Assembly (NCBI GenBank): GCA_007753675.1
Contig: CP036432.1
Location: 1,710,394-1,774,393 of the forward strand
Reading direction: 5' to 3'
DNA from: Stieleria magnilauensis
GTDB taxonomy: Bacteria > Planctomycetota > Planctomycetia > Pirellulales > Pirellulaceae
DNA: 64,000 nucleotides
Below the pieces are notes generated by a model. That model did no database searches. It saw only the letters and a list, made by a program, of their open reading frames with translations, and was not told where the DNA came from. Both the position numbers and the translations under genes were made by a program. Below are positions 26,425 to 41,400 of the stretch, piece by piece (the stretch's first letter is position 1; each line of letters starts with the position of its first letter).

Positions 26425-29400
26425 CTACATTTCGTCCAACAACGCCTCCAGCGCCTCGTCAAACGCTTCCGGTTCGGCGGCTTGCTGGCGGGCGACCTCG
26501 TTGATCACGCGGAGCGCGTCCCTGGGGGTGATGAACCCGTCGCCGTTGACGTCGTAGAACGGTGGCGGACCGACGGTGTCGGTGATTTCAAACAGCTTGT
26601 TGGTCGAGCGATGGTAGACCGAGGCACGGGCCAATTCGTTCAACACCACCAACGCGTCCAGCGGCGACACGGACTTCACACCGTTTGTGATTTTGTCATC
26701 GACGTCAAACGGGTTGATCGGATTCTGCCAACCGTTGCTTGCTTCCAACAGGATGTTGCTGACCTGGACCTGGCTGTTGTCCTCCCCGAACCCGACCAGA
26801 TCGAACATCAACGTCGCGACTTCACCGCTCGCTTCGGGCGGCAGGCTGATGACGACATCGATCGGCTTGGTCAAGTCACCGATTCGGCCGCTGCGACGAA
26901 CCCCTTCGACGGTCACGCCGTCGGCAAAGTACACCGTCCCATTTGCCTGAATCGATAGCAACGCATCCCCGCCGGACAGTTTCCCCATTTCGCCCATCCA
27001 CGACGTCGCCCCCACCGAATCCAACAGCGCGACCTCAAACACCTCCGGCGGATGCACAGCATTGCCATCGGCCACTCCGCCGACATCCATCGAGATCCCC
27101 GTCAGCGTAAACGAAATCGTATTGACCCCATTGGGAACGACAAACGTCTGCGACAGATCGCTGAGCATGCCGACGTCTTCGCTGAGGGTCACTGCGTTTT
27201 CGGCGACGGTAATGTCACCGATCGATTGCCAGGACGAACTTGCAAGAGGCTGAAGACCGACGTTCGGCATTGACTGCAGCGCCGACTCGATTTGATTTGT
27301 CAAAGTCACAAATCCGGTATGAGATGCGACGTGTTGTTCGACGTGCAGAAACGCTGGTGTGCTCTCAACATCCTTCAGCGAGGACGCAGATTCGCCATAC
27401 TTAAGCAGACTGGAAAACACGTCAATGTCGACATCGGTCAACGACTTTCGTTGACCGATTGGGAGCGTCGCCGACATAAGTGAATCACCGTGGGCTTGCG
27501 GCGATAGCTCATTGCCATTTGGTGCGAGAAGGTAACTGCCCTGATTACCGACGAACACAAAACCGTTCTCATCAACCTCCAGCATGTCGTTGAAGGTTGT
27601 GTAGATCGATCCAAAGCCGAACGCGTGTCCGAGCTCATGCGAGATGACGGTGGTGAGATCATAGCGGGCATTGGACGGATCGGACATCAGATGGCCGTCG
27701 ATAAACTCGGCATCGTCGCCGGGTGTTTCATCGATGAACCAACCGTGACCATCGGCATCTCGATCCAGCGCGATCTCAAACGACTGCGGATCCGTGTCGC
27801 TTTCGGGAAGCCAGAGACCGCGGCCAAGTTGACCGGAAGGTAGATCCTCCCAGATGAAGCGGATCCCGGAAAATGTGGTCTCGATCACCTCCTCGGGGAA
27901 TACTCGCTCAAATCGCTCAGCAACCGTGCGGGCGTAGGCGGTCAGCCACTCGATTGTGTCGACGCTGAATGCGGTTGGAATCGCTACGGTCGGAGTAACG
28001 TTCCCCTGTGGCCCCTGCTCGCTCAACAGAAAGACGGAGCTTCCAAACTGAACTTCTGGGCCGAACAGTGTGTTTGGCGCTCCGAGCGTTGGGCCGCCAT
28101 ATTTGAAGGGCGCGGGACCAAACAAGACATCGGGATTTCCAATCACTGGACCACGATAATTCGGGGCGGCCGGCCCGAACAGTACCGCTCCTGGCCCGTT
28201 GTAGGACGTAGAGATGTTCCAGGCGGTGACATCGATTTGGGGACCGTTCATCGGTGGATGCACGGCGCGTTGCAAGTCCTCAAACGCTTGCGTGCCGAAT
28301 GCCGGCGGCTTTTCGAATTTCGGGTTGAATACCGGACGCCCGTCACCGGAGAACTTGATGATTGGCGCAAAGGGATCGTAGTTTCCTTTGACGACCGCTT
28401 TCGAATCGACTAGTTCAATATGCGCATGCCAGGGGCCGGCTTCATCAGCGAATCCCTTGATCGTTCTACCGTGAAACCCGACCGGATTCGGATCGATGCG
28501 TATCCCCAGCGTATAGCCGGTGTCGCGGCCGAACCGGTCTCGGATCGCTTTCGTCAAAACATTGGTCGGGCCAAATGCGGATGCGGGACTACTCGGATCA
28601 GCCTGTGTGAGCGAATAGCCACGCTTCCGGAACATGGAGATTGCGGATTCGGGGGTGATACCAGGCAATGTATGGAAGCCAGCGACTTGCTGGATTTCGT
28701 TCTGAATCGCCAACGCTCTCATATTTGCCGCGGTATTCCCGCTACCGAATGATTCCGGCACGGAGATGGGAGTTGGCGATGTACTGGGCCTCCCTGCGCT
28801 GTCCACACCTACTCGCGGGGCACCCAGTGCGGGGGCACCAGCAGAAGGAGCCCCCGGCGATTTAATACCTTGAGTGCTGGCCCTTCGGTTGGCCGAGTAC
28901 TGCATTGCTCGCTTCGCTGACTCGAACGCCTTGAGGCTCGGTACGACGGCGTTGTTACCACGCTGCAACTGACCCACAAATTCGTCAATCAACTCAAACT
29001 GAAGCCCTTTTTGGTGCGAATTGCGGATCGCGATGAACTCATTGCCCTTGTACCGAACCCGATCGATCGCAGTCACCGCGTGCCCACTTTTTGCGATCAC
29101 CACTGGTTTCCGAGACATCAATGCTGATCGGAGATCGTCAGCATTGCGTATTCCAATCGTCGCCGCATCAGAAAGCCCAGCTTTCCGCATAGCATTCTGA
29201 ATAAACTCCAACTGAGCAAAAGCGCCGGTGAGCGTCTTGCCGCCGACGACAACGCGATTCAAATGCTGGTAAGCCTGAGCTCTACCAGCCCGAAGAATGC
29301 CGAGAAGTTCGGATGCAAGCCCTGGGATGGGGAAGCTTGATACACCTGACAATGCAATTTGTGCAGTAGCAATCTGTGCCGAATCGTTGGTGAATTTAAT

Positions 29401-32400
29401 TAATGACCCCTTGAGGTCATTGGCGGAGTCCCCGAGTGTATACGGCTTTGCAGACGAACGATTGGAGTTTCCATTCACCGCAGCACATAGAGCTTGGTTT
29501 GCACAGTTGGGAATGGAACCCTGAGTTGAAACATCGTCAGCGTGTTTTCGAACCTTGGTGCGCGAGCTATACAATTCGTTTGTCAGGAACTTACCGCGTT
29601 GGTTTTCGTACGCACTCTTGACGCCCTTAACCCAAAGGTCAGCGTCCATGAAGTGCACCTTATCCAACGCGACTTCGCCATAAATCTTTCTGAACGAATC
29701 CTTAACGACCTCATAACTCCACTTATAGCCCGGTTTTCTGTCACCCGCCTTAAATGCCGTGACTCCCTCTCGCTGGATAATATCATCAGCCAGCTTTCTG
29801 GTTGCGTCGTCGAACCAATTGCTTTTCCCATTGTTTCCGAGAGCGGGTTGCGAATTCGCCCCCAATGAATCGTCAATCGAATTGAGCAACGCATCCGGCC
29901 CCGGTCCGGGCTCGGCAGCAGGCCGACCAGAAACGGCCTCTTTCGCCAACGGTTCAGGTCGATTGACTTTTTGCCTGGAAACATTGGTTGACGTATTGCC
30001 TTTTACTTCCGTCGCATTGGACACAGGCGGCTTCGCGCGAGGATTTGTTCTGAGCGCTCGTAACCCCGGTTTGACCGGACCGATTGACATTCCGATTCCC
30101 ACGACACCCGCCGCAATCTTTCGCGGGTCGCGAGACTCATAACCGCGACGAATGTCATTCGCTCCCGTCGCGATACCGAACGCGCTTCCGGCCAGGGCAA
30201 ATCCGCCGATTGCACCAGCAGGGTTGAAACCGGTCGCAACAAACCCGATTCCGGCCCCGACAACGCTTGCACCTAATCCGAGTGCAAAAGGTGCTAAATC
30301 GGACAGATTCGCTTCACCATGGAAATAGCTCTCCCAATAGCTTCCGAAGGTGTAGTAGTCAAAGTTTCCGGCCTGGCTTCCCTCGCCGTAGTAATCCAGA
30401 AAAAAGCCGGTGATTCCGATGATGAACGGATCGAAGACCAACCCGACAAATTCAGTAACCACCGAAACTGCTGCCTCAGGCAAGTAAACGAAAGCTTGCG
30501 CAAACAGCATCGCATCGTTTACGATGAAATCTCTGCTGCCGCTGTACGGATTTGCCCACGGATGTGGCTGTTGATCGACCGCCAATCCGGTCGGGTCCGA
30601 CATCGTCACTGGATTATTTAACGCGTACCGGTACCCGTTGATGTCACCATCGATCGGCCCCAAAGGATCATCACTAATGAAACGACCGGAGACCGGGTCC
30701 ATGTACCGGGCTCGCACGTAGTAAAGCCCTGTCTGCTCATCGTACTCGCGACCGGCCAGGAGGAACCGGACTGAATGCTGCGAGTCGGTCTGTTCGAGGA
30801 TTCGGCCGAAACTGTCGAGCGTTATGTGATTCGCCAGGCTACCATTATCGAACGCCACATCTCGGATCGTCATTGACTGATCCGGCAATAGCCACAAGAC
30901 CTTTCCGTTCGTGTCGTCAACTGCCAATACTTGGTCAACCTGGGGCCCGAACAGATTCACCGCGTCCAGCGATACGTTTCCGCCATCAAAGGAACCGTAC
31001 TCCAAGACGATGTTGATTCCCTCGTAGACAAACCATTGATCCTGGACGCCTGCCTCAGTTGAGGTCCGGTCGGTCCGGATCCTGATCCGTCGATCTAAGG
31101 CATCGTATTCAAATTCGGTGATCTGTCCAGGAGAACCGTCACCGGAAAACTCTCGGATCTGAACAAGCCGATTCCGGTGGTCGTAGTCGAGCATTGTACG
31201 CGCGCCGCCATCCACCGCTATGCGCTCGATCAGATTTCCCTCGGCATCGTAACTGTAGGTGAACCTGCCATCAGCCAACAGGCGACTGTGGTCTCCAAAC
31301 TCGAGCACAAATCCCGCTACCGATTCTCGTTGCCCGTCCGCTCCATAAATGTAGGTCTCATTGGACGCAACATTGCTGGAGTAGGATACCGACTCAAGTT
31401 GACCGGAGTCGTCGTAGGAAAGTGTTTGCGAGTCGTAGGAATCCGATCGGTCTGTCAAACGCCCCGCCGTATCGAATGAGAAGGTGTACTGATTCAGCGT
31501 CCCGTTGCCGGAATGCGTCAGCGACCGCAGATAGCCACGAACATCGTACGCGTGTGTCGAAACCACCGGAGTAGCTCCCGGACTGCTAGACGAACGCGTC
31601 ACGGACGAGGTCGCATCGAGACCGGACGCATATTCCCATAAGACGTTCTTGTTGGTCACTGCGTCGCCCGACTGGGTGACTCGCGATATCCGCCCCAGAG
31701 GATCGTTGTACTCGAAGTCGTGACGTACGACGGTTTCGGTTCCCACCAGAAACTCGCTGAAATGTTTGCGTCCCAAATCATCGTAGTCCACCGATAGCTC
31801 GATCTCGCCTTGCCCCGGTACAAACGATGTGGTTTCGCCCGCCACGCGCCGGAATCCATCGGCTGAGTAGGTTCGCCGGACATCGTTGTCGCCGGACCGG
31901 GCCAGGCTTAACTTTCCATCTTGCGTGTAGTCAAAGTGCAGCGTGTGGACAAGGCCCCCATCGCCATCCAACCACCGCTCTTCAATTGGTTGATTGTAGG
32001 TATTGAAATCCCGCTGAATGACTCGCCCCAGCCGATCTATTTGCTGCACGGCATTTCCCATTGGGTCATACGCGCGGATGCGGTCTCCGAAGACCGTGGA
32101 TTCCTTCCAGGGACGCCCGTCAATATCGCGTTCGTAGCTGGTCGTCGCGCCGGCCCCATCCGCGATCGATTCGATGAAGTTTGAATCGCCATAGGAATAG
32201 GTTGTTGTTGATCCGTCCGCCCCGGTACGAGTACGTAATCTGCCCAGGGTGTCGTACGTCATGACAGTCGGTGCTGCCAGCCCCGGTTCGAGCACGGAAA
32301 GAACATTGCCTTCCGCGTCATGCGTGAATTGCGTCACGTTGTCGTCACCGTCTTTCTGCTGCAGCAAGTGGCCACGATCGTCATACTCATATCGCGTGAT

Positions 32401-35400
32401 CACAGAACCGATTGACTGCGTCTCCAGCAGCCCTCGTTCGTTGTAAGTGTAGCTTCTGGGAACGCCGCCCAGATTAGCACGCTCTAGAACGCGTCCGAGA
32501 GCGTCGTACTGTGTCCGCTGAACGAGTACATTGTCCCCGCTGCGTTGTTCAACAAAGTCACCCAACGTATTGGTCCCGTAGGTCCAAGCGAACGTCTCCG
32601 GATTGGATGAATCCGCCCCCACCTCGCGCGTCGTGATCCGATCGATGGCGTCAAAGGTCTGTCGCGTGGTGTAGCCGGTAGCGTCGACCTGTTCACGAAG
32701 CCTTCCAGCCGTGTCGTACAAGAAAGTCTCGGTCACGGGCGTCAGTGTGCCACCCACCGTGGCCAAATACGACTGCGACTTCAAAAAGTCCATCGCATCG
32801 TACTCGTAGTCGATTCGATAATCATCACCGCCGGCCGGAATTTCATAGTCCAATTGCCCGGTCGGAGTGTATCGCCACTGATGCACTGCCGCATCAAACC
32901 CCTGCGTGTTAATCCCGGGGATTTCGGGAGTTCCCGTTGGCTTGTGCTCTTCGATCAGCCTGCCCAAGTTGTCGTGCACATACCGCGCGGTGAAAAACTC
33001 GCCCCGAGGATCAACGACCGATTCTAAACGTCCGAGCACGTCATACGTCATCCTAGTGACCCGCTCGTGCTCGCTTCCGGCAGCCTCCTTCACTTCAAGC
33101 GGTAATCCGAAGGCATCGACTTTCGTTTCGGTAACCAATCCACGACGATCTTGTGTGCGGATGACATTACCGACCTCATCGTAAGTCGTTTCCTGAAATG
33201 TTCCGAGCGGGTCGATCGACTTCACTAGTCGCCCCATGGCGTCGAACTCGCTCTGCCCGATCAGCGTTCCGTTGATGGTCGTCTGGACGACGGCATCTCC
33301 CTGCAGGTATTCGATGACCTCAATGTTGCCAACCGCATCCTCGGTTCTGGTCAAGCGGTCGAGATCGTCGTATTGATACCGCGTCGTGCCCAGGGGATCG
33401 GTGATCACCGCTCGATTGTCGAATCGGTCATAGTCCAACACCGTCACTCGGCCGAGGGGATCTGTACTTTTCACGAGACGACCGCGGCCGTCGTAGACAT
33501 TTTCAGTCACGTCAGTCGGTCCGGTCAGGGCGTGCATCCGCAGCAGATTCCCTTCCGCGTCATATTCGAAGCTCTCGGTTCGGCCTCCTGGGCGATCGTC
33601 GCTGGGATAGGTGATCGTCGATAAATTGTTTTGCAGATCAAACGTCTGCGTGTGGGCAAACGATTCGCCCCGCGCGTCAATGACTTTCACGGGGTTGCCG
33701 ACGATGTCAAATTCAAACCGCTCGATGTTTCGCAAGACTTCGTCAACTGTTCCACCGGCTCGATCAATCTTGACCGTGTTCCCCTGTGCATCGACGGTGA
33801 ACAGCGTGGCAAATCTCTCCCCTCGCGGATCCACCAATTTGATCAAGTTCCCGTCACCATCGTACTCATATACCGTTGTGATTCGATCGCCGGGTAACTC
33901 AACGCTACCCGTCGGTTCGTCAACTTCTCGGACACGGTTCGCGCCATCATAGGTAGTCGACACGTTGTAATACGCGCCGCGCGGATCGAGTGTCTCAATG
34001 ACGTTGCCGACGGCATCACGTAGATAGCCCGTCACGTTCCCTTCAGGATCTGTTTGGGAGTTAACGTATCCCAGAGCATCGTAAGTGATCTCGATCTTGT
34101 TAGGATTCCCCTGCTTGTCCACCAAGGGGCCGAGCGCCTGAGTGAGGTTTTCCTGCGCATCGTAACGCCGCTCAATCACGTGAGTTCCAACGCGTTCGAA
34201 TCGAAGCTGATTGCGTTGATCGTACTCGTACCGGGTGGTCCGATCTGGTCCGAATTCGCCACCCGGCTCTCGCATCAATTTGAGATTGCCTGCATCATCG
34301 TATTCGTATTCGGTGCGGTAGCCCGCCGCATCGATCTGGAAGTTCAGCGAATTGCGGCCGTTGTAGTCAAGTATCGTGACAAATGGATCCCCCGATTCGC
34401 TAACACGCGGGTGAGTGATCATGATCGGATTGCCGGCGTCATCGTAATCCGTTATCGTGACCGCGTCGGGTCCGGGCTGAGCGAGAGTACCGGTGGGTTC
34501 GATCCGCTTGGTCTGGCGCCCCGCGGCATCATATTCGTAGCGAATATCATACTCTTCTCCGCGATTGTCCCCCGACCGAATCAAGTTTCCGGCCAGGTCG
34601 TATTCGGAGTGGAACTCTGCGACAGGCCCCGGATCTGCCTCCGTCCCGGTCGGCTCTTGAAGGAGTACCAATCGGTTTCCGGCATCGACCGTCATGCGAC
34701 TTGTGTAAAAGTTGCCTCGCGGGTTGGTAAGCGACGTCAGATTGCCTACTTCGTCGTAACCCCGCGTTTCGACTAGCGTTTCAGCACCATAGACCAAATG
34801 CTGCGTTGACTCAGTGAGTCGATAATGGCTGTCGTAGTCGTAAACGATTTTGTACTCCGCACCACGACCATCCGCGTGTTCCAGCAAATTGCCAATCACG
34901 TCGTAACGGTAGGTCTCCACTACCGTTTCTTCGCCGCCAGCGCCGGCTTGTCGCTCCACACGTAGAACATGATTCAGTCCGTCGTAAGTGTACTTTGACT
35001 CGAAACCGCGTTTGTCAATGATCGTTCGGGGATTCCCGACAGCGTCGAAGTCTTGCCACCGTCGAATGTAGCCCTCCGCGTCGGTGGTTGATTCCATCCA
35101 ACCCATCGCGTTGTAGGTATTTATGGTCGTGTGTGTTCCGGCGTCGGCATCGGCGGTACACGTAGAGAGACCAGCGCCCGGACCGATTTCCCGGATGACG
35201 TTGCCGACCGCATCGAGGTCCCAGCAAGTCGCCCCAACACCCGGCTCGCGCATCCCGATCTCTCTATCCAGTAAATCAAAGTAGTACTCCGTCGTATACT
35301 CTGGGTCACCATGGGAATTGCCGCGTGGGTCAGTCACCGCGATCTGATTCCCGACCTCATCGTACGAAAAGTAGGTGACGTGACCGAGCGGGTTCTTTAA

Positions 35401-38400
35401 CGTCTCCAAGCGTGAGTCGGCGTCATACTTGTATTCTGTTTTCCAGTCAGGATTACGCGGATCACTTTCCGATTTTAGATTTCCAATCGCGTCGTAATCG
35501 TATTCGATCTCGTACGGCTTTGGATCGTCGGGCGTCCCGGACGGCCCCCGCTTTAGCCGCACCTGCCCAACCAAATCAACGTCGTAGGTGGTCGTGTAAA
35601 AATCGCCACGGGCATCGGTGAATGAGCGAAGATCGCCCATTGTGTCGTACTCAAGTTTCCGGACAAAGCTCAACCCGTCGTCACCTGTCGTCGTGATCGA
35701 GCTAATTTGGTGGAGAGCGTCATACGCAAAGACCGTCTCAAGCCCCAGCGGGTCGACCTCCGTTGTCATTCGCCCCGCTGCGTCGTAATCAGACGTTCGC
35801 TTCGCTCGTTCAGGCCTACCCGCAACCGTCGTATGCGAACGCGTGCGATTGAGACGATCAAATGTCACTTCGGTTCGGTATTCCTCGCCCCGCGGGTCGA
35901 TGATTCGGATCGGATTACCAACGAGGTCATACTCGTATTTGTTCAGCTGACCGAGTGCATCGGTCATCGTTTTGATACGGCCATCGGCAAAATGCGTCCA
36001 ACGAGTACGCCGCTCGAGTCCTTCCTCCCCATAGATCTCTTCCAGATTCTTGTAGTTGAAATTAGCGTCATATCCCATCACCAGAACTCTGCCTTCGGGC
36101 TCCTCCATCCGTATGAGATTCCCGACGGGATCGTACGTCATCGTGGTCGTTGTCAACTCATCGCCGTAGGTTGCCGACCGTGGGGAAATGACCTCGGTCA
36201 CGTTGCCCGTCCCATCGTACTCGTAGCGTGTCACATGCCCCATCGGCGTGGTGATCTTCGTTTGCCGGTTTGCGGCATCGTATTCATAGCGAGTAAGAAA
36301 CGCTTCGTCGTCGCGACCGGAACCGCGGGCATCGACCACACCAATGATGTTCCCGACTCCGTCAAAGATCGTATGCGTCACCCGATTCTCCGCGTCGGTC
36401 TTGGTGAGCACAGCGTCGAGCGTCCCGTAAACGAAGGAGGTGACACCGCCTCGCGCATCAAGAATTTCCCTGATCGTTCCGTCACCGTTGTATTCGTACC
36501 GTGTCTCAGCAATTCCCGCCTGAGTCCTAGTCTTGATCCGGTTGCGGGCATCGTGCGTGAAATCCGTTCGGAATTCGCTTTGAGTTCCGGCAGCGATGAT
36601 CTCGGCGGTTCGGTTCGACGCCGCATCGTAATATTGTTTGTGCGAAGCCAGTTCCGGGTCGACCATCAAGGCAACCTGATCGAACAGGTTGTAATCATAG
36701 GTCGTTACTTGATTGCCACCATTTGTGTTATTTAGTTTGGTCTGCTTGATGACACGATCAGCAAGGTCGTACTCGAACAGTGTCGTATTTTGGCTTCCGG
36801 CACCGGGCCCCGCGATCTTTTTGACCCGCCCGATCTGATCGGGTGTGTAGGTGATCGCGGAACCGTCGGGCAATCGAGTCGCTGTTCGATGATGATTCGT
36901 ATTGTATTTGTGCTGAGTTGCACGACCGAGTTCGTCGTATTCACGAATCAGCAACCCATGCTCGTTGAACACCCTGGCGGTCCAGAAACCACGCGGGTCG
37001 CGTTCCAATTGGTATTCGTAATTCACGCCGGTTGCAATCGGGTAGATGCCGACCGCATCCTGCGGCTCGTAGGCGTAAACCGTTTCGAGATCCAGAATCC
37101 CGGCAGCGTCCACTCGCTCTGCGGGACGGTCAAGAACATCGTACTCAAATGTTGTCAGGTGACTGTTGTAATCGTCAATGCTTCGCAGATTCCCCTCGGC
37201 GTCGTAGCGTCGGGTTTCGGTGTAGGACTTCCCGTCGAGAGGTTCGTCGTAACGGGTTTCGACCAACCGACTCATCACGTCGTAGCTGTAGCTGACGATG
37301 TCGCCGGCAGCATCGGTGATCTTTGTGATATCCCCCGTCTCGTCGGAGTACGAGTTCGTGCGCACGCCGTCCGCGTAGGTAATGGTGTCCAATCGACCGA
37401 GATTGTCATAGGCGAAGAAGATCTTGTTCCCTTTTCCGTCAGTCGTTGATTCGACAAGCCCGCCTGCGCCAAAGCTGAATTGATTCATGACGCTTGCGGG
37501 ACTGCCTTCGGGAGGACTTGGATCAACGATTGTCTCGCTCGTTGCGTTGCCGTTGTCATCAAGCACATAGGTGAACGTGCGATCGACGGCATCCTTAAAG
37601 AACTCGAGCTGATTCGCTTTTTCGTAGTTATAGCGATACTCTTGAACGGCCCTCGGTCCGGTGAGGCCCTCCGGAAATCGAGTGATTTTGACGACATTAT
37701 CAAAGATATCTCGTTCGTAGCAGGTAACGTTGCCGCCTGGGGAAATCTCGGCAATCACCACGCCGTTGTCCGCTGCTCGAAGCATCTGGCGATCGATCTC
37801 GCCCTCGCGACGGGTTCGAACAAGCGACCCAAATCCATCCATGGAAAACTCATGGACGCGACCGTCAAAGTCGGTGTACATGGCATCGGCCAGATACTGC
37901 GTACCCAAACCCTCACTCGGATCAGGATCGGTGACACCGCACCACATCGTCACTTGATCGATCGGACGAATAATCGAATCGGTGTTGGAAAGCTCGGTCA
38001 GTTCCGGAGCGTCTTCGATCAGCCGGAAATCCTTCGGCAATTCGGCGCCCAGAATCTGTGCCGGCGTCAGCGAGAACTCGCGGTCGTTCAATCCAGTACC
38101 GCTACGAATACGACCAAACGTGTCATAGCTGTACGTTTCTCGAAACGGCCCTGTGGTTTCGCCCGGGCCGTCTGGATCACCATTTCCACGTTTGTGGATC
38201 TGCGCGGTGAGCAGATTTTCGAACGGCCGCTCGGACGGATCGTCGAATGCGATGCGGGGTTTATATTCGAATGACCGGATCGTTCCATCGGGATCGATGA
38301 TTTTCACCAGTCGATTCTCTTGGTATTCAAACCGAGTCCTGCGGCCAGCCGGGTCAACGATTTCCGAAACATGATCGCCGGCGTATCGGAATAGCGTTTC

Positions 38401-41400
38401 CAGTCCGACCGGATCAGTCATTTTCACGAGCTGTTCGCCGTCGAACTCGAACGTCGTGGTGTTTCCGTTTCGATCTTTCGTGGTTTCGAGTCGTCCTTCC
38501 TCGTCATACGTCTCGACCGTTCCGTTGAGCTTCCTTCGTGTGAAGGTCCCGTCTTCCAATTGACGCAACTCGGAATGGTCGGGCACCAACGGTGTGTAAG
38601 GTTGACCTTGCTCCTGCGGACTCAGGAAAATCTGTTCTGTTCCGCCACCGTCGACCAGCAGTACGCCGTCCGGTCCCGGGAACAACTGCATCCAGCCTTC
38701 CAATCCCCATCCTGCACCGAACGGACTTTCAATTCCATTGACCACCGCCAATGGTTCAGTCTGAGCGATCGACGTTCCCAATTGATATCCGTCGCTGACG
38801 CGTCTGAGAATGGACGCGTCGATCTTCAAATTGTAGAGCCCAGTCGGCGCGTCGGTGAAATCGATCGGGATCCCTGCTCCATAGCCATTTCCCTCGGTCG
38901 GCGGAGGGATTCGGAAGAGCGCTTCACCACCGGTTAGCCCCGATGCGACAAGTTCCTCGGAAACCTCCAAGTCGACTCCAGCCGGACGGATACGAATATC
39001 ACCGCCGATCGCCGTCAATCCGACGCTCAACAAATCCTCTTCCCTGGCGTCGACAGAATCCAAATTGCTGATCTGAAAATACTGCAACGTTCGCGGTTCG
39101 GCTCTCAGCGAATCGTAGCGCAATCGAAGGGCGCGATCCTCGCCCTGCGAGTGATAGGGAACAAGCACATGACCTTCGTGCAGCGTTCCGGTGTGGACTT
39201 CCGCCTGGGCAAATTTCCCCGCTTCGACCGTAAGTGATTCGCCTGGGAACGCCTGCAAGTTGGGACGGTTGCCGTAGGGCGTGGGCGACAGTTGAATCAG
39301 CTTCCCTTCAATCTTTGGCTGCACCGAAACACCTCGCGGCAGAGCATCGACACGGAGCGGTGCAAAATCATTCGGGTCGGATCCATCGGGGCCGATTTGT
39401 GGAACGCCATAGCCCACGGTCCGCCGGCCTTCGATCTCCGTATCGAAGTACCGATAGTCCGCCGCAATCGCCAACGCTGGTTGCAAAGCATCGATCGGTA
39501 CTGTCGAAAGCGGTCCTCGCAGAAGGCGGCTCAGCTCTTCCGTGTTTGCCGCCGATTCCTCAGTGAATTGGCTCCAGGCGGGAATCACGCCCGAGTCATA
39601 GGCAGATTCAATGGTTCCGATTGTTCCAACCAGGTCGTAGGCAAAGACCGAATCGATGGACTGGAACGGTGTAATAAAGACACCGGTCCCTAGCGATGCC
39701 GCGACGTCATCTGGGAAACCGGATTGAATCGGCCGTGTCGCCGCTACAATACGAGGTTGCGTCAGGTCTGTGGTAAAGTCACCCAGCGGATTGCGTATGA
39801 TCCCGATCGTACCGCCCGCTCCCAAAGGCACCGAAACCGATTGAAAGCTACCGGGCGATTCCGGATTTTCCAGACGAGGGTTGTAAGCGAAGAACGGCGC
39901 AAGTCCGGGGTCTTTTTTGGAATCGCCGATTCGCTGCGCATTGTATCCGACAATGAGCGCGTATGACGGGTGCTCTCCGCTGATTCCATCTTCCTTGTTC
40001 TCAAGCTGCCGCTGGAAAGTATTCGCGGGCACAAACACGACACTCTGTGCATTGCTCACAGCGAACGCATGGGTATCTCGTCCCTCGACCAATCGCGGGA
40101 TCTGTCCAAATTCCACGACCGAAACGTATTCATCGGCGAAGGTTGAAACGCCATCCACCGAAGTTTCTTTCCGCAAAACTCCAAGAGCCTGCGAATCGGC
40201 GACACGATCGGTCACCAGAATGACGTTCGGATCATCGGTCGCGGTCACATCGAATGGCGCTGGTCCGACCGGCGTCACCGACTCAGGAAGATTGGTGTCA
40301 AACTGAAGCAGCATCGGCGGCGGATCGGTGTCACGTTGGAATGAACGATCCTGCTCTCTTGGCTGTTCCCTGAGACTTGCAATCGAAATCGTTAGCAATG
40401 CACCTTTTTCACCAAACCGCTGACGGAACAGATCCGTCGCCGGCGCGGCAACGTGCAAAAAGTTGCCATCCGCACTGACGGCAAGTCCTCGAAGTCCCAG
40501 CCTGCCATACACGGCATCACCGACTTGGCCCGATCCGAATTGGATGGTGCCCCGAACACGATGGAAATACGGCGAGAATCGATCGACATCGACCACGTAC
40601 ACCGAACTGCGATGTAAGTCGCTGATGAAAAGAAATCGTCCCTGCGGGTCCATCGCCAGGTCGAACGGAGTCGCACCAGAAGGCAATTGGATTGCTTGAA
40701 CTCCGTTTTTATCGGAGTCAAAATCGATTTCCTGCAAACTCACAGCATCAACGACAGCAAGTCGAGCGCTGCGTTGTAGCGTGACATAGAGTAGTGAACC
40801 GTCGGTCGAGGGCACAGACTTTCGTGGCGCTTCTTGCACGTCTTCCCGCTCGGAATCCCCCGTCCCCAAAGGTATTTCCGCGATCACTTCGGGCTGGCGT
40901 TTGACCGGCTCGCCGTTGCGTTCAAGCACATTGGACAAATCAATGACCGTGACGGTGTCCTCGGATCCTGAGAGACTGAATCCGTATCGCCCATCTCCCA
41001 CCGGTGCGACCGGGTTGCTCGTAAACACCTGCCGCCCGAATTTACCGTCCAAAGGCAATTCCATTGGACGGCTGACCGTGATCGTAGTCCCGCCGATCAT
41101 GGCGTTGGGCGGGATCGAAACAAACAACCGCTTCTTATCGATTTCGGAGCCTTCCTCATCGGGCTCATCCTCAAGCCGAAGGTCATCACCGCTGATCTGA
41201 TAGTCCGCTTGCCCTAAGACGATTAGGTCTCCGTTGGTGTCAAAAAAGTCACGACCACCGACCTCAACGGTGACAAACAGATCCTCCAGTTTGCTACCCA
41301 GGTCCGAAGCTTCTCGATAGGGGTTCTCGGCCAGGAAATTACTGCCTACCAACTCGATTTGTGGACCGGTCACCACCGTGTCAGTCCCGAACGTGACCTT

